The notes under the pieces are model-generated. The model had not been told where the DNA came from and made no database searches. It saw only the letters and a program-made list of their open reading frames with translations. Position numbers and translations under genes: made by a program. A stretch of 49,781 nucleotides of DNA, from contig JAHDWP010000024.1 of assembly GCA_023382715.1 (NCBI GenBank), positions 1-49,781 on the forward strand, read 5' to 3'. Every line of letters starts with the position of its first letter. Position 1 is the stretch's first letter. This document shows, piece by piece, positions 24,343 to 32,587 of this stretch. The stretch is from Anaerolineae bacterium (lineage in GTDB: Bacteria; Chloroflexota; Anaerolineae; Aggregatilineales; Aggregatilineaceae).

Positions 24343-24660
24343 ATGTCACATGTCTTCGAAGGAACTCATCTTGTCAGAGGCCTTTTGAGAAGCTGTTTTC
24401 CCCCACCCCAAACCTCTCCCCCACAAGGAGGGAGGGGCTTAGGGCCGGCGCGCTTCTCCCTGGGAAACAGCGCCCAAACAGAACTCGCCTTTTCGCTGTC
24501 TCGTCGGATTCGGGATTGGGAGGCTGAGGGTTTCTATGTGTATGCTGCACGTGTGAAGCGAACACTGCAATTCAGGGGGGCCACTCTGCTCGATGCAGAA
24601 CTGCTGGTCGTCGTAGTAACGAGACAACTTGTCGACTTTCTCGATGTGGTACTCACATGA
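24343..24660 (+). CDS. Small protein of unknown function, interrupted early by an A-family repeat
   Basis: This 105-residue ORF has well-formed expression signals: TACAAT, AGGAGG six nt upstream, and ATG. The first 12 or so codons read MSHVFEGTHLVR; then a truncated A-family element (24379-24472) is read in frame as a Pro/Gly-rich stretch (SPPQGGRG). The frame then continues as RRIRDWEAEGFYVYAARVKR and ends in a Leu/Val-rich tail. I recognise no domain. It could be a gene remodelled by repeat insertion or a remnant. A minus-strand frame across 24439-24720 is a competing but less supported reading. Confidence 0.45.
   Translation: MSHVFEGTHLVRGLLRSCFPPPQTSPPQGGRGLGPARFSLGNSAQTELAFSLSRRIRDWEAEGFYVYAARVKRTLQFRGATLLDAELLVVVVTRQLVDFLDVVLT
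24379..24472. repeat. A-family element (copy A1, truncated)
   Basis: It begins GGCCTTTTGAGAAGCTGTTT and runs through CCCCACCCCAAACC and GGAGGGAGGGGCTTAG, inverse to copies A2-A4, but lacks the second inner hairpin and the far end. Confidence 0.75.
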
Positions 24661-24692
24661 GTGCAGGACGTAACGCCAGCCCAGCCCGCCCA

Positions 24693-25643
24693 CTACCACC
24701 AGCGGAAGCGCGCCCGGCACGGCTTTTCGAGCAGGCCCTCGCCCTCGCCATGCCCGCCCCAGAAGCAGTCGCCCCAGGCGTCTTCCCCCACGAAAACTTC
24801 GTTCTCCAGGATCGTGGGCGAGGTTTCGAAGATGTTGACCGGGTTCGAGCTATCGCCCACGTTGAACTCTGGCGACGTGGTGAGGTAGTAAAGCTCCCCG
24901 ATGCTGCACTGCTCCGCGATCAGGTGCAGCCCTTGCCTCTGGGCGACGCTGGAATGGTTGCATTCCTGCAGCGACGGATACATGGCGTGCTTGCCCCGGC
25001 TGACGTACAGAATGGGAGAGTCGCGGAAGCAGCGCAGTTGGTTGGGGCTGTAACCATTGCCGTTGCCGTGTGGGAAGATGACGAGGCGGTCAATCTCCCA
25101 GTACCCTTCTTCGGCGGCGGGCCTGAGATACAGCTCGAACATCTCCACATCGCCGTAATGCGCGTCTACGTCCGCGAAGCCGAAGACCGATCCCAGGACT
25201 CTGATCACCGACTTCGACAGCGAAAAGGAGCGGCCCTCCGCCCCAAAGCCGATGCGGATGCTGGACGCCGACGCCCCGTAGTCAATGGAGTAGGCGACAG
25301 CTCCCCGCCACACGTAGCGGCCCGCGTTCTCCCGGTCCGGGACGATCTGGTAGGGGACGACGATCTCATCCTTCAGGTCGGTGGGTTCGCCCAGGGAAAA
25401 GACCAGGGTGGGGGCGAACTCGGTCACAAGGCGCTGCTTCAGCTCTTCGTCAGTCTCTGCGCCAATGAAGCGCGGCGTGCAGACAGTCTCCGAAAGCCCG
25501 GTATATTTGGAATTCCAGTTGTCGAAGAGCACTGCGGTCAGCGTATAGAGCACGCAGTAGATCAGGAACCAGCGCAGCGCGAGCGTCCGCAGCCGGGCCA
25601 GAGATGGCAGGCGCCTCTTCCGAGCGGTATGATCTTTGGTCAT
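24693..25643 (-). CDS. Membrane-anchored or secreted protein, possibly Vps62/DUF946-like
   Basis: A 316-residue protein with basic N-terminus and one hydrophobic helix (about residues 22-42), probably a signal anchor. The exported part has AHYGDVEMFELYL and, later, LYVSRGKHAMYPSLQEC. Paired GD(W/V)E and H-A-Y-P motifs are reminiscent of Vps62/DUF946-type proteins; I cannot confirm this by eye. It ends with several Trp/Cys. A -10 (25723-25728) lies 80 nt upstream; the ribosome site is weak. It converges with the small ORF at 24343. Confidence 0.6.
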   Translation of the reverse strand: MTKDHTARKRRLPSLARLRTLALRWFLIYCVLYTLTAVLFDNWNSKYTGLSETVCTPRFIGAETDEELKQRLVTEFAPTLVFSLGEPTDLKDEIVVPYQIVPDRENAGRYVWRGAVAYSIDYGASASSIRIGFGAEGRSFSLSKSVIRVLGSVFGFADVDAHYGDVEMFELYLRPAAEEGYWEIDRLVIFPHGNGNGYSPNQLRCFRDSPILYVSRGKHAMYPSLQECNHSSVAQRQGLHLIAEQCSIGELYYLTTSPEFNVGDSSNPVNIFETSPTILENEVFVGEDAWGDCFWGGHGEGEGLLEKPCRARFRWW

Positions 25644-25722
25644 GGATTATGCTTTGTCCCTGAGCGCCGGCTCTCACCCTGTGCCACCCGGCACAGGCGC
25701 TCATCCCAGCAGCCAACCGCCC

Positions 25723-25728
25723 ATTATA
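25723..25728 (-). promoter_or_regulatory. -10 element TATAAT for the gene at 25643
   Basis: Minus-strand TATAAT, 79 nt before the start codon; no clear -35. Confidence 0.45.
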
Positions 25729-25841
25729 GCAGAACTCGCGCGGCGTATGGGGACGGGGGCCTTCGACCACTGCCTGACAACTCGTTCATGACCCCCCTTC
25801 GCCAGGGTAATCGCAGCAAAAGACGCTGGGGCTGCGCGGGT

Positions 25842-25937
25842 TGACCTCACCCCCGCTCGGCGCTGACGCGCCTCGTCGCCCCCTCGCCGACGCGGAGAGG
25901 GGGCAAGCCAAGCGTAGCGCGGCTGGGGGTGAGGTCA
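25842..25937. repeat. B-family branched palindrome (copy B2)
   Basis: Perfect 13-bp outer arms TGACCTCACCCCC / GGGGGTGAGGTCA. Inside: GGCGC/GCGCC hairpin, CCCCCTC/GAGGGGG hairpin and an AGCC/GGCT arm. This is the cleanest copy of the family. Confidence 0.88.
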
Positions 25938-26007
25938 CTGCCCTGCACCCGGCGAGTCGCTGTCGGCCTTTGCACGCACCCCCGTACCCATTCCCCGCGC
26001 GATCTGG

Positions 26008-26013
26008 TACACT
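26008..26013 (+). promoter_or_regulatory. -10 element TACACT upstream of glnS
   Basis: TACACT in a context like that at 32945. If used, the glnS leader would be about 220 nt and include the A2 palindrome. Confidence 0.4.
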
Positions 26014-26058
26014 AGCGCACCAGAGCGGAAATGAGCATCCAGTCTGGCCTGGTTCGGC

Positions 26059-26156
26059 TCCCCATCCCCGGCCCTTCCCCCACGAGGGGGAAAGGGAGAA
26101 GAGCGCCTCCGCTGAGCTTCCCCCTCCTTGTGGGGGAGGGGTTTGGGGTGGGGGGC
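26059..26156. repeat. A-family element (copy A2)
   Basis: CCCCATCCCCGG...GGGGTTTGGGGTGGGG outer pairing with inner CCTTCCCCC/GGGGGAAAGG and CCCCCTCC/GGGGGAGGGG hairpins. The distal TTTGAGAAG ends are absent. Confidence 0.8.
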
Positions 26157-26240
26157 AGCGAGTAGCTACCGGCGGACTTCCGCCAGCCTGTACTAGCGCG
26201 CGATCATCGCCAACCCACCACGATGTGAGAGAGCAACGAT

Positions 26241-27980
26241 ATGTCCAGCGAACCAGAAAGCGGCATTCGCGCCCCGGCGGACAGCGCCGCCGACGCCTCT
26301 AACACCCCGGCCAACTTCATCCACGCGCTCATTGACGAGGATATGCGCAGCGATCGCTTCGGCGGGCACGTGCACACCCGTTTTCCGCCGGAGCCGAACG
26401 GCTACCTGCACATCGGTCACGCCAAATCCATCTGGCTCAACTATGGCACGGCCCTGAAGTATGGCGGCACGTTCAACCTGCGCTTCGACGATACCAACCC
26501 CACCAAAGAAGAGCAGGAATACATTGACTCGATCATCGCCGACGTGCGCTGGCTGGGCGCGGACTGGGAAGATCGCCTCTTCTACGCTTCCGACTACTTC
26601 CAGCAGCTTTACGAGTGGGCCGTCCTGCTGATTCAGCGGGGCCTGGCCTATGTGGACGACCTGAGCGCCGAGGAGATTCGCGAGTATCGCGGCACGCTGA
26701 CCGAGCCGGGGCGCAACAGCCCCTATCGCGACCGCTCCGTCGCCGAGAATCTCGACCTGTTCGAGCGCATGAAGCGCGGCGAGTTCCCCGATGGCACGCG
26801 CGTGCTGCGCGCCAGGATTGACATGGCCGCGCCCAACCTCAACCTGCGCGACCCGGTGCTCTACCGCATCCTGCACGCCGAGCACCCGCGCACTGGCGAC
26901 GCCTGGTGCATCTACCCGATGTACGACTGGGCGCACGGGCAGTCGGACTCGATTGAGGGCATCACTCACTCGATCTGCACGCTGGAATTCGAGGATCACC
27001 GCCCGCTGTATGACTGGTTCCTGGACGCGCTGGGCATCTACCATCCGCAGCAGATCGAGTTCGCCCGCCTCAACCTGACCTACACGGTGATGAGCAAGCG
27101 TCGCCTGCTGCGCCTGGTCCATGAGGGCTACGTGCGCGGCTGGGACGACCCGCGCATGCCGACGCTCAGCGGCTTGCGGCGGCGCGGCTATACGCCGGAG
27201 GCCATTCGCGACTTCACCGAGCGGATCGGCGTCTCCAAAGCCAACAGCGTGGTGGACATTCAGCTTCTGGAACACTGCCTGCGCCAGGACCTCAACAGGC
27301 GCGCCGAGCGGCGCATGGCTGTGCTCAGCCCGCTGCGCGTGGTCATCGAGAATTACCCGGATGATCTGGTCGAGCAGATGCAGGCGGTCAACAACCCCGA
27401 AGACGAGAGCGCCGGGACGCGCCCGGTGCCCTTCTCGAAGGTGCTCTACATTGAGCGCGACGACTTCATGGAAGACCCGCCCAAGAAGTTCTTCCGCCTG
27501 GCTCCGGGGCGCGAAGTGCGCCTGCGCTACGCCTATTTCGTCACCTGCACGGGCGTCGTCAAGGACGAGCGCGGCGAGATCGTCGAGCTGCGCTGCACTT
27601 ACGACCCGGCCACACGCGGCGGTGACGCCCCCGATGGGCGCAAGGTCAAGGCGACGCTGCACTGGGTCTCCGCCGCGCACGCGCTCGACGGCGAAGTGCG
27701 CCTGTACGATCACCTGTTTAGCGCCCCAGACCCGTCCGACGTGCCGGACGGCCAGGACTTCACCGACCTGCTCAACCCCGACTCGTTGCAGGTATTGGCG
27801 AGTTGCAAGCTGGAGCCGTCATTGAGCGAGGCGCGCCCCGGCGATCTGTTCCAGTTCGAGCGGCAGGGCTATTTCTGCGCCGACCCGGACGGCGCGCCGG
27901 GAGAGCCGGTGTTCAACCGCGCGGTGACGCTGAAGGACACCTGGGCCAGAATTCAGCAGAAGGAGCAGGGCGGGGAGTAG
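26241..27980 (+). CDS. glnS: Glutaminyl-tRNA synthetase
   Basis: Class I enzyme charging tRNA-Gln directly. The 579 residues have [14 protein letters not shown] (HIGH at 57-60), [28 protein letters not shown], and the KMSKS-like VMSKRRL, then the two-barrel anticodon domain ([13 protein letters not shown] through [10 protein letters not shown]). The GlnRS-specific beta barrels separate it from GluRS. Length is typical. A B12-free housekeeping gene, it has a repeat-bearing upstream region and is followed by the C3 palindrome and dam. Confidence 0.95.
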   Translation: MSSEPESGIRAPADSAADASNTPANFIHALIDEDMRSDRFGGHVHTRFPPEPNGYLHIGHAKSIWLNYGTALKYGGTFNLRFDDTNPTKEEQEYIDSIIADVRWLGADWEDRLFYASDYFQQLYEWAVLLIQRGLAYVDDLSAEEIREYRGTLTEPGRNSPYRDRSVAENLDLFERMKRGEFPDGTRVLRARIDMAAPNLNLRDPVLYRILHAEHPRTGDAWCIYPMYDWAHGQSDSIEGITHSICTLEFEDHRPLYDWFLDALGIYHPQQIEFARLNLTYTVMSKRRLLRLVHEGYVRGWDDPRMPTLSGLRRRGYTPEAIRDFTERIGVSKANSVVDIQLLEHCLRQDLNRRAERRMAVLSPLRVVIENYPDDLVEQMQAVNNPEDESAGTRPVPFSKVLYIERDDFMEDPPKKFFRLAPGREVRLRYAYFVTCTGVVKDERGEIVELRCTYDPATRGGDAPDGRKVKATLHWVSAAHALDGEVRLYDHLFSAPDPSDVPDGQDFTDLLNPDSLQVLASCKLEPSLSEARPGDLFQFERQGYFCADPDGAPGEPVFNRAVTLKDTWARIQQKEQGGE

Positions 27981-27995
27981 GGGTGGCGAACTCAG

Positions 27996-28026
27996 GACTT
28001 CCGAAGTCTGCCAGGCTTCGGAAGTC
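27996..28026. repeat. C-family palindrome (copy C3)
   Basis: GACTTCCGAAGTCTG and GGCTTCGGAAGTC form the inverted repeat in the short glnS-dam gap. Confidence 0.85.
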
Positions 28027-28052
28027 TGATCTTGCTTACGGCGGGTGAGAGC

Positions 28053-28919
28053 GTGGTAGATAGGGAGAGGACTATTCAGGCGGCAACGCCCTTCCTCAAG
28101 TGGGCGGGGGGCAAGGGCCAGTTGCTCGCCCAGTACGAGCCATTTTTTCCCACCGAGCCGGTGCGCCGCTACTTCGAGCCGTTCGTCGGCAGTGGCGCGG
28201 TGTTCTTCTACCTGCAGGCCAGGGGCCTGTTCGAGCGCGCGCACCTGTCCGAAGTCAACGCCGAGCTGATCACCTGCTACCTGGCCGTGCGCGACCATGT
28301 GGACGACCTGATCGCCGCGCTCCGGGAACACGCCCGCGAGCACGCCGAAGGCGGAGCGGCGCATTACTACGCCGTCCGCGCCTGGGATCGCGCGCCCGAC
28401 TGGGCCGACGCGCCGCTTGTCCAACACGCCGCGCGCATGATCTACCTCAACAAGACCTGCTACAACGGGCTGTGGCGAGTCAACAGCCGGGGGCACTTCA
28501 ACGTGCCGATGGGCCGCTATCGCCGCCCGGACATCCTCAACGAGGGGCGGCTGCGGGCCGCGTCGCGGGCATTGCAGGGCGTTGAGGCCGCCGTCGCCGG
28601 GTTCGGAGGGGTGCTTGAGCGGGCCGAGGCCGGGGATTTCGTTTACTGCGATCCGCCCTACGTCCCGCTGAGCGCGACCGCCAATTTCACCAGCTACTCC
28701 GCCGCCCCTTTTGGCGAGGACGAGCAGCGCCGCCTGGCCGAGGTCTTCGCCGGGCTGGATCGCAAGGGGTGCCGCGTCATGCTCAGCAACTCGGACACGC
28801 CGCTCGTGCGGCAGTTGTACCGCGCCTTCCGCATCGAGACGGTCAGCGCACGGCGCAACATCAACTCGATGCGGCACAAGCGGGGGGCTGTCAGCGAAGT
28901 GGTTGTGCTGAATTACTGA
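28053..28919 (+). CDS. DNA adenine methyltransferase, Dam/D12 class
   Basis: N6-adenine methyltransferase of the alpha (D12) class, which includes Dam and DpnIIA and usually acts on GATC. The 288 residues show motif X FLKWAGGKGQLL, motif I FEPFVGSGAVFF, and motif IV DPPY (200-203), followed by SNSDTPLVRQLY. Target GATC is inferred from the family, not shown. GTG 28053 is chosen (GGTGAG upstream); TTG 28032 in the same frame is an alternative. No restriction endonuclease lies beside it, so it appears solitary. It converges with rodA. Confidence 0.88.
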   Translation: MVDRERTIQAATPFLKWAGGKGQLLAQYEPFFPTEPVRRYFEPFVGSGAVFFYLQARGLFERAHLSEVNAELITCYLAVRDHVDDLIAALREHAREHAEGGAAHYYAVRAWDRAPDWADAPLVQHAARMIYLNKTCYNGLWRVNSRGHFNVPMGRYRRPDILNEGRLRAASRALQGVEAAVAGFGGVLERAEAGDFVYCDPPYVPLSATANFTSYSAAPFGEDEQRRLAEVFAGLDRKGCRVMLSNSDTPLVRQLYRAFRIETVSARRNINSMRHKRGAVSEVVVLNY

Positions 28920-28920
28920 A

Positions 28921-28988
28921 GGTGATTGGTTTCTGGTTCTTGGTTTGGGGTGGGGGCGCCCCGCTCTGGTTGAGTTCTCCCAATCACC
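28921..28988. repeat. Inverted repeat between convergent dam and rodA
   Basis: GGTGATTGG (28921-28929) pairs with CCAATCACC (28980-28988); GGGGCGCCCC forms an inner hairpin. A similar GGTTGG/CCAACC pair flanks A4 near 47720/47980. It could serve as a bidirectional terminator. Confidence 0.6.
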
Positions 28989-28992
28989 AGAG

Positions 28993-30099
28993 CTAGGCGA
29001 ACTCCCGCGCGCGGCGGCGCATGATCACGCTCTCCACCAGGCCGATGCCCATCATCATCGTGATCAGCGACGACCCGCCGGAGCTGACGAAAGGCAGAGT
29101 CAGGCCCGTGACCGGCAGGATGCTGAGGTTCATGCCGATGGAGACCATCGTCTGGAAGAAGATCATCCCGCCGACGCCGTAGCAGATCAGGCTGCCCAGC
29201 GCGTCGGCAGCCCTGGCCGCCCCGCGCAGGCAGCGCCAGACGACGATGCCCATCAGCGCGATGACCGTTGTCGCGCCGACGAAGCCCGTCTCCTCGGCGA
29301 TGACGCTGTAGATGAAGTCTGTGTGGCGCACGCGCAGGAAGCGCCCGCGCGTCTGCGAGCCGTTGGCGTAGCCCTTGCCCACCACGCCACCAGAGCCGAT
29401 GCTGATCAGCGCCTGGTCAATGTTGTACTGGGCGTCTTTGTCGGAGCCGGGGAAGGCGAAGGAGATGATGCGCTGGCGCTGGTAACCTTCCATGCCCTGC
29501 CAGAGGATGGGCAGCATCAGCAGGCCGACGAGCACGAACAGGCCCAGGTGCCGCAAGCGCAGCCCCGCCGCCCAGACCATCACGAACCAGACGAACATGA
29601 TCACCGTGGCGATGCCCAGATCGGGCTGGATGAAGATCATGGCGGTGGGCAGAGCCACGTAGCCCAGCGAGAGCAGTACTGTGCGCAGCCGACCCATCTC
29701 CTCGTAGCGATCCGCCAGGAACTGGCCGAGCGTCACCACCAGCAGAATCTTGGCCAGCTCCGATGGCTGCACCTGCAGGCCGACGTTCAGCCAACTCTGC
29801 GCGCCGGCTGCACCTACCGCGCCCAGGCCGGCCACCAGCCCCAGGATGAACAGGATGAACCCATAGAGGAAGCCGTGAATGCTGCCCAGCAGCCGGTAGT
29901 CAATGGACGCCACGATGAGCAGGACGGCCACGCCGACAATCGCGTATTGAATCTGGCTGGGCACGCGGTTGATCAGGTCGGGGTCAACGGCATCGAGCGT
30001 GGCGCTGCGGATGAACAGGATGCCGATGATCATCAGCAGCACGATCACGCCCAGGAGGACGAAATCAAAATCGCGCCAGAGGCTTGGCTTGGCCTGCAT
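28993..30099 (-). CDS. rodA: Rod shape protein RodA (SEDS peptidoglycan glycosyltransferase)
   Basis: SEDS-family polymerase that extends glycan strands with PBP2 during elongation. The 368 residues have about ten membrane helices, QPSELAKI, the QPDLGIATV segment with the essential Asp, and the C-terminal TGLTLPFVSSGGSS typical of FtsW/RodA. The short N-terminus and position with cell-shape genes favour RodA over FtsW. It has its own strong promoter and follows the minCDE terminator, so it is uncoupled from min transcription. Confidence 0.93.
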   Translation of the reverse strand: MQAKPSLWRDFDFVLLGVIVLLMIIGILFIRSATLDAVDPDLINRVPSQIQYAIVGVAVLLIVASIDYRLLGSIHGFLYGFILFILGLVAGLGAVGAAGAQSWLNVGLQVQPSELAKILLVVTLGQFLADRYEEMGRLRTVLLSLGYVALPTAMIFIQPDLGIATVIMFVWFVMVWAAGLRLRHLGLFVLVGLLMLPILWQGMEGYQRQRIISFAFPGSDKDAQYNIDQALISIGSGGVVGKGYANGSQTRGRFLRVRHTDFIYSVIAEETGFVGATTVIALMGIVVWRCLRGAARAADALGSLICYGVGGMIFFQTMVSIGMNLSILPVTGLTLPFVSSGGSSLITMMMGIGLVESVIMRRRAREFA

Positions 30100-30148
30100 A
30101 CAACACTCACCCGCTCACCCAATACAACACAACGCATTCGTCGAGCCG

Positions 30149-30176
30149 ATTATAGCGATCTCTGCCGGGCGGTCAA
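30149..30176 (-). promoter_or_regulatory. Promoter of rodA
   Basis: Minus strand TTGACC (30176-30171), 16-bp spacer, TATAAT (30154-30149), about 50 nt before the ATG. The best promoter match in the window. Confidence 0.7.
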
Positions 30177-30296
30177 CTGCGCGATCCAAAGGGGGCTACG
30201 AACGAGTTATCAGGCGGTGGTCGAAGGCTCTCTGGCCCGGCTGGAGAGGGAGATTGAGGGGGTGAGGCGTGCGCAGCCAGGCTTAAGTTGCTGCAT

Positions 30297-30322
30297 GTGG
30301 GGCGTATCGCCATACACCCCTG
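30297..30322. repeat. E-family palindrome (copy E4, diverged)
   Basis: GTGGGGCGTATCGC / CATACACCCCTG, a diverged relative of E2. Confidence 0.6.
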
Positions 30323-30336
30323 CCTGGGCACCCCCA

Positions 30337-30368
30337 CAAAAACGCAGGGGTGCCCCAGCACCCCTGCG
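30337..30368 (-). terminator. Intrinsic terminator of minCDE
   Basis: On the minus strand CGCAGGGGTG and CACCCCTGCG form a perfect 10-bp stem with a 6-nt loop, followed by TTTTTGT. It lies about 43 nt past the minE stop. Confidence 0.82.
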
Positions 30369-30410
30369 CGCGCCTGCCCTGTGCCACAGCCGCTGCGAGC
30401 GGCGGCTCCC

Positions 30411-30815
30411 TCATTCCTTCTCCGGCTCGGTCTCGTCTTCCTCTGGCTGCTCCTCGACCTCTGCTTCGTCCTCTGGCTCGGCGGCTGCTTCGGGCGGCTC
30501 GCCCTCTTCCTCCGCTTCACCTTCGCCGGCAGGCTCCGCAGCAGCCAGCGCCTCGTAGGCGCGCTCACGCTGCAAGGGAATGTCGGCGACCAGGTAGTTC
30601 TTGCGGTCGCGCTGCTCGAACTTGATCTGCACTTCCATCTCGTCAATGTGGATGTAGCGCTTGATCACGTCAATGATCTCGCTCTGCATCTCGTGGAGTT
30701 TTTCTGGGGCGAGATCGCTGCGGTCGGCGACGAGCACGAGCTTCAGCCGCTCTTTGGCGATTTCGGCGCTTGTCGGCTCGCGGCGTCCTTTGAGACGTTC
30801 AAATAGTGAGGTCAT
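30411..30815 (-). CDS. minE: Cell division topological specificity factor MinE with acidic C-terminal tail
   Basis: MinE stimulates MinD ATPase and confines MinC/MinD to the poles. The start MTSLFERLKGR (ATG at 30815) gives a membrane-targeting N-terminus, then AKERLKLVLVADRSDLAPEK (MinD-contact region) and the dimer domain VEVQIKF-like MEVQIKFEQRD through LVADIPL. That core is about 88 residues, the normal MinE length. A further 45 or so residues, almost only Glu, Ala, Pro, Gly and Asp, follow and are unusual. It is 22 nt downstream of minD. Confidence 0.9.
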   Translation of the reverse strand: MTSLFERLKGRREPTSAEIAKERLKLVLVADRSDLAPEKLHEMQSEIIDVIKRYIHIDEMEVQIKFEQRDRKNYLVADIPLQRERAYEALAAAEPAGEGEAEEEGEPPEAAAEPEDEAEVEEQPEEDETEPEKE

Positions 30816-30837
30816 CGGCAGCCCCCCAACGCCTGCA

Positions 30838-31650
30838 TCATGCTTTGGATCGGCGGAACAATCTGGCCAGCCTGCGGAACAGCCCGCCCTTCTTGCGCTC
30901 CAGCTCGCCAATCGGGACCTTTGCGCCGGTGATGCGCCTGGCGATGTCGCGGATCGCTTCTGAGGCAGGAGTCTTCTGGTTGTCGAGCGTCAGCGGGTTG
31001 CCTCGGTTCGACGAGACGATGATCTGCTCATCGTCCGGAATCACACCCAGCAACGGTGTGGAGAGAATGTCCAGCACATCGTTGACCGACAGCATATCGC
31101 CCCGGCGAATCATGTCCGGCTTGGCGCGATTGATGACCAGGCTGGTGGGAATCTTGCGCCCCTCTGCTTCCACCAGCCCGATGATGCGGTCGGCGTCGCG
31201 GACGGCAGACGCTTCCGGGTTGGTGATGATGATGACTTCGTCTGCTGGGGCCAGCGCATTGCGGAAACCCCACTCGATGCCTGCCGGGCTGTCAATCAGA
31301 ATGTAGTCGTAGTCGCCGCGCAGTTGGCTGGTCAGTGCGACCATATCCTGCGGGCTGACGGCGGTTTTGTCGCGCGTCTGGGCTGCCGGCAGCAGATAGA
31401 GATCGGGCACCCGCTTGTCCTTGACCATTGCCTGGCGCAGCTTGCAGCGCCCCTCGACCACATCTACCAGGTCGTAGACGATGCGGTTCTCCAGCCCCAT
31501 GACGACATCCAGGTTGCGCAGCCCGATGTCGGCGTCAATGCAGACGACTTTTTTGCCCAGATTGGCCAGCGCCACGGCCAGGTTCGCCGTCGCGGTCGTC
31601 TTGCCAACCCCACCCTTGCCGGAGGTAATGGTGATAACTCGTGCCCCCAT
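30838..31650 (-). CDS. minD: Septum site-determining ATPase MinD
   Basis: MinD is a deviant-Walker ATPase that dimerises on the membrane and recruits MinC. Residues begin MGARVITITSGKGGVGKTT (deviant Walker A), then CIDADIGLRNLDVVMGLE, DYILIDSPAGIE (Walker B) and VINRAKPD. The C-terminus GGLFRRLARLFRR is the amphipathic membrane-targeting helix. I take ATG 31650 (GAGAGG upstream), not the GTG at 31680, because the family starts here. Second gene of minC-minD-minE. Confidence 0.95.
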   Translation of the reverse strand: MGARVITITSGKGGVGKTTATANLAVALANLGKKVVCIDADIGLRNLDVVMGLENRIVYDLVDVVEGRCKLRQAMVKDKRVPDLYLLPAAQTRDKTAVSPQDMVALTSQLRGDYDYILIDSPAGIEWGFRNALAPADEVIIITNPEASAVRDADRIIGLVEAEGRKIPTSLVINRAKPDMIRRGDMLSVNDVLDILSTPLLGVIPDDEQIIVSSNRGNPLTLDNQKTPASEAIRDIARRITGAKVPIGELERKKGGLFRRLARLFRRSKA

Positions 31651-31758
31651 CCGATAGCCTCTCGTTCTCAAGAACTGCACCCCGCCTGACTTCGGGCAGC
31701 GGGTCTATTTCAGTGTGCTCCCCAGTCTGCCGCGCTCCCGCTCAGCGGCAGGATGCCC

Positions 31759-32454
31759 TCACTCCCAGGCGACCGCCTCAATGCGCCCGTTGCGCACCAG
31801 AGCCTTTTCGGGACGCGGCTTGCGCTGCTTGTCGTCGGGCGAGATGGTGATATAGCCGGCAATGCGAAGCTGCGTCGGGGCCAGGTGCAGCGCGCACACG
31901 ACCGCCGATTCATCGCCCCCTGCGCCCGCGTGGACGATGCCGCGCAGCCGCCCCCAGACGATGATGTCGCCGCCGGCGACGATCACCGCGCCGGCGTTCA
32001 CGTCGCCGAGCACCACCACGTGCCCTTCGCTGTGAATGGTGCGCCCGTTGCGCAGGGTGCGCTTGACCATCACGCCGGGCGAGCCGTATTCTTCGGGGTC
32101 AATGGGCGGCGGGCGCAGCTCCAGCGCCTCGCTCTGTTCTTCGGCCAGCTCGGTGACGTGCAGCGCAGTGCGCAGCTCCAGCTTGCGCGCGGCTTCCAGG
32201 GTGGCGGTGCTGTCGCTCAGCACCGCTTTGAGGATCACGCCGCGCTCGTCGAGCTGCTTGCGCACGTTGGCCAGCTCGTTCTGACGCAGTTCGCGCGGCC
32301 CCAGCGAGAGCGTGACCTGCGCGCCGCGAAAGAAGCTGCCCTGCGCGTCAATCAGCGTGACCAGCCGCCCCGACAGATCAGACCAGCGGCCTTCCGGCTT
32401 GACCGTGACCAGCAGCCCTTCTTTAATGCCCTTCAGCGTGATCGAATCATCCAT
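31759..32454 (-). CDS. minC: Septum site-determining protein MinC
   Basis: MinC blocks FtsZ polymerisation away from midcell. The 231 residues have the variable N-terminal FtsZ-binding domain (about 1-105) and the C-terminal beta-helix domain that binds MinD (HSEGHVVVLGDVNAGA, AGGDIIVWGRLRGIVHAG, LRIAGYITIS). Length is normal. It heads minCDE; a 108-nt gap separates it from minD. Confidence 0.92.
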   Translation of the reverse strand: MDDSITLKGIKEGLLVTVKPEGRWSDLSGRLVTLIDAQGSFFRGAQVTLSLGPRELRQNELANVRKQLDERGVILKAVLSDSTATLEAARKLELRTALHVTELAEEQSEALELRPPPIDPEEYGSPGVMVKRTLRNGRTIHSEGHVVVLGDVNAGAVIVAGGDIIVWGRLRGIVHAGAGGDESAVVCALHLAPTQLRIAGYITISPDDKQRKPRPEKALVRNGRIEAVAWE

Positions 32455-32525
32455 AGGAATGTGCTAACCCGTGCGATTCCTGCGCGCTGCCCGCCCCGCC
32501 AAGTGTGACGCCAGACTCTGCTACT

Positions 32526-32531
32526 ACTATA
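32526..32531 (-). promoter_or_regulatory. -10 candidate TATAGT for minC
   Basis: Minus-strand TATAGT, 72 nt before minC; no convincing -35. Confidence 0.35.
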
Positions 32532-32587
32532 CTCGATTTCTACAGTCCTGCTATCGGCGGCTGCGAAGGGGGAGGCAGAGCAACTCA

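Larger units (their letters stand above)
25644..26240. other. Large gap between a divergent gene and glnS
   Basis: The 597-bp gap holds the minus-strand -10 at 25723, a B-family element (25842-25937), the glnS -10 (26008) and an A-family element (26059-26156). I see no ORF worth calling. Confidence 0.7.
30100..30410. other. Gap between minE and rodA
   Basis: The 311-bp gap holds the rodA promoter (30149-30176), a partial H-type string near 30235, an E-family copy (about 30297-30322) and the minE terminator (30337-30368). Confidence 0.7.

Noticed and set aside
24439-24720. 93-codon minus-strand frame at the end of the Vps62-like gene
   Set aside because: No ribosome site or recognisable domain, and it runs into the A1 repeat; the opposite-strand ORF has far better start signals. 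Not excluded.
25841-26302. 153-codon ORF before glnS
   Set aside because: Its translation is that of the B2 and A2 palindromes and overlaps the glnS start.
28053-28919. Restriction-modification system around the adenine methylase
   Set aside because: Neighbours are glnS and rodA; no nuclease-like ORF is nearby.
28945-30558. 537-codon plus-strand frame antisense to rodA
   Set aside because: Low-complexity Gln/Asp/His-rich translation with no domain, opposite an unmistakable RodA.
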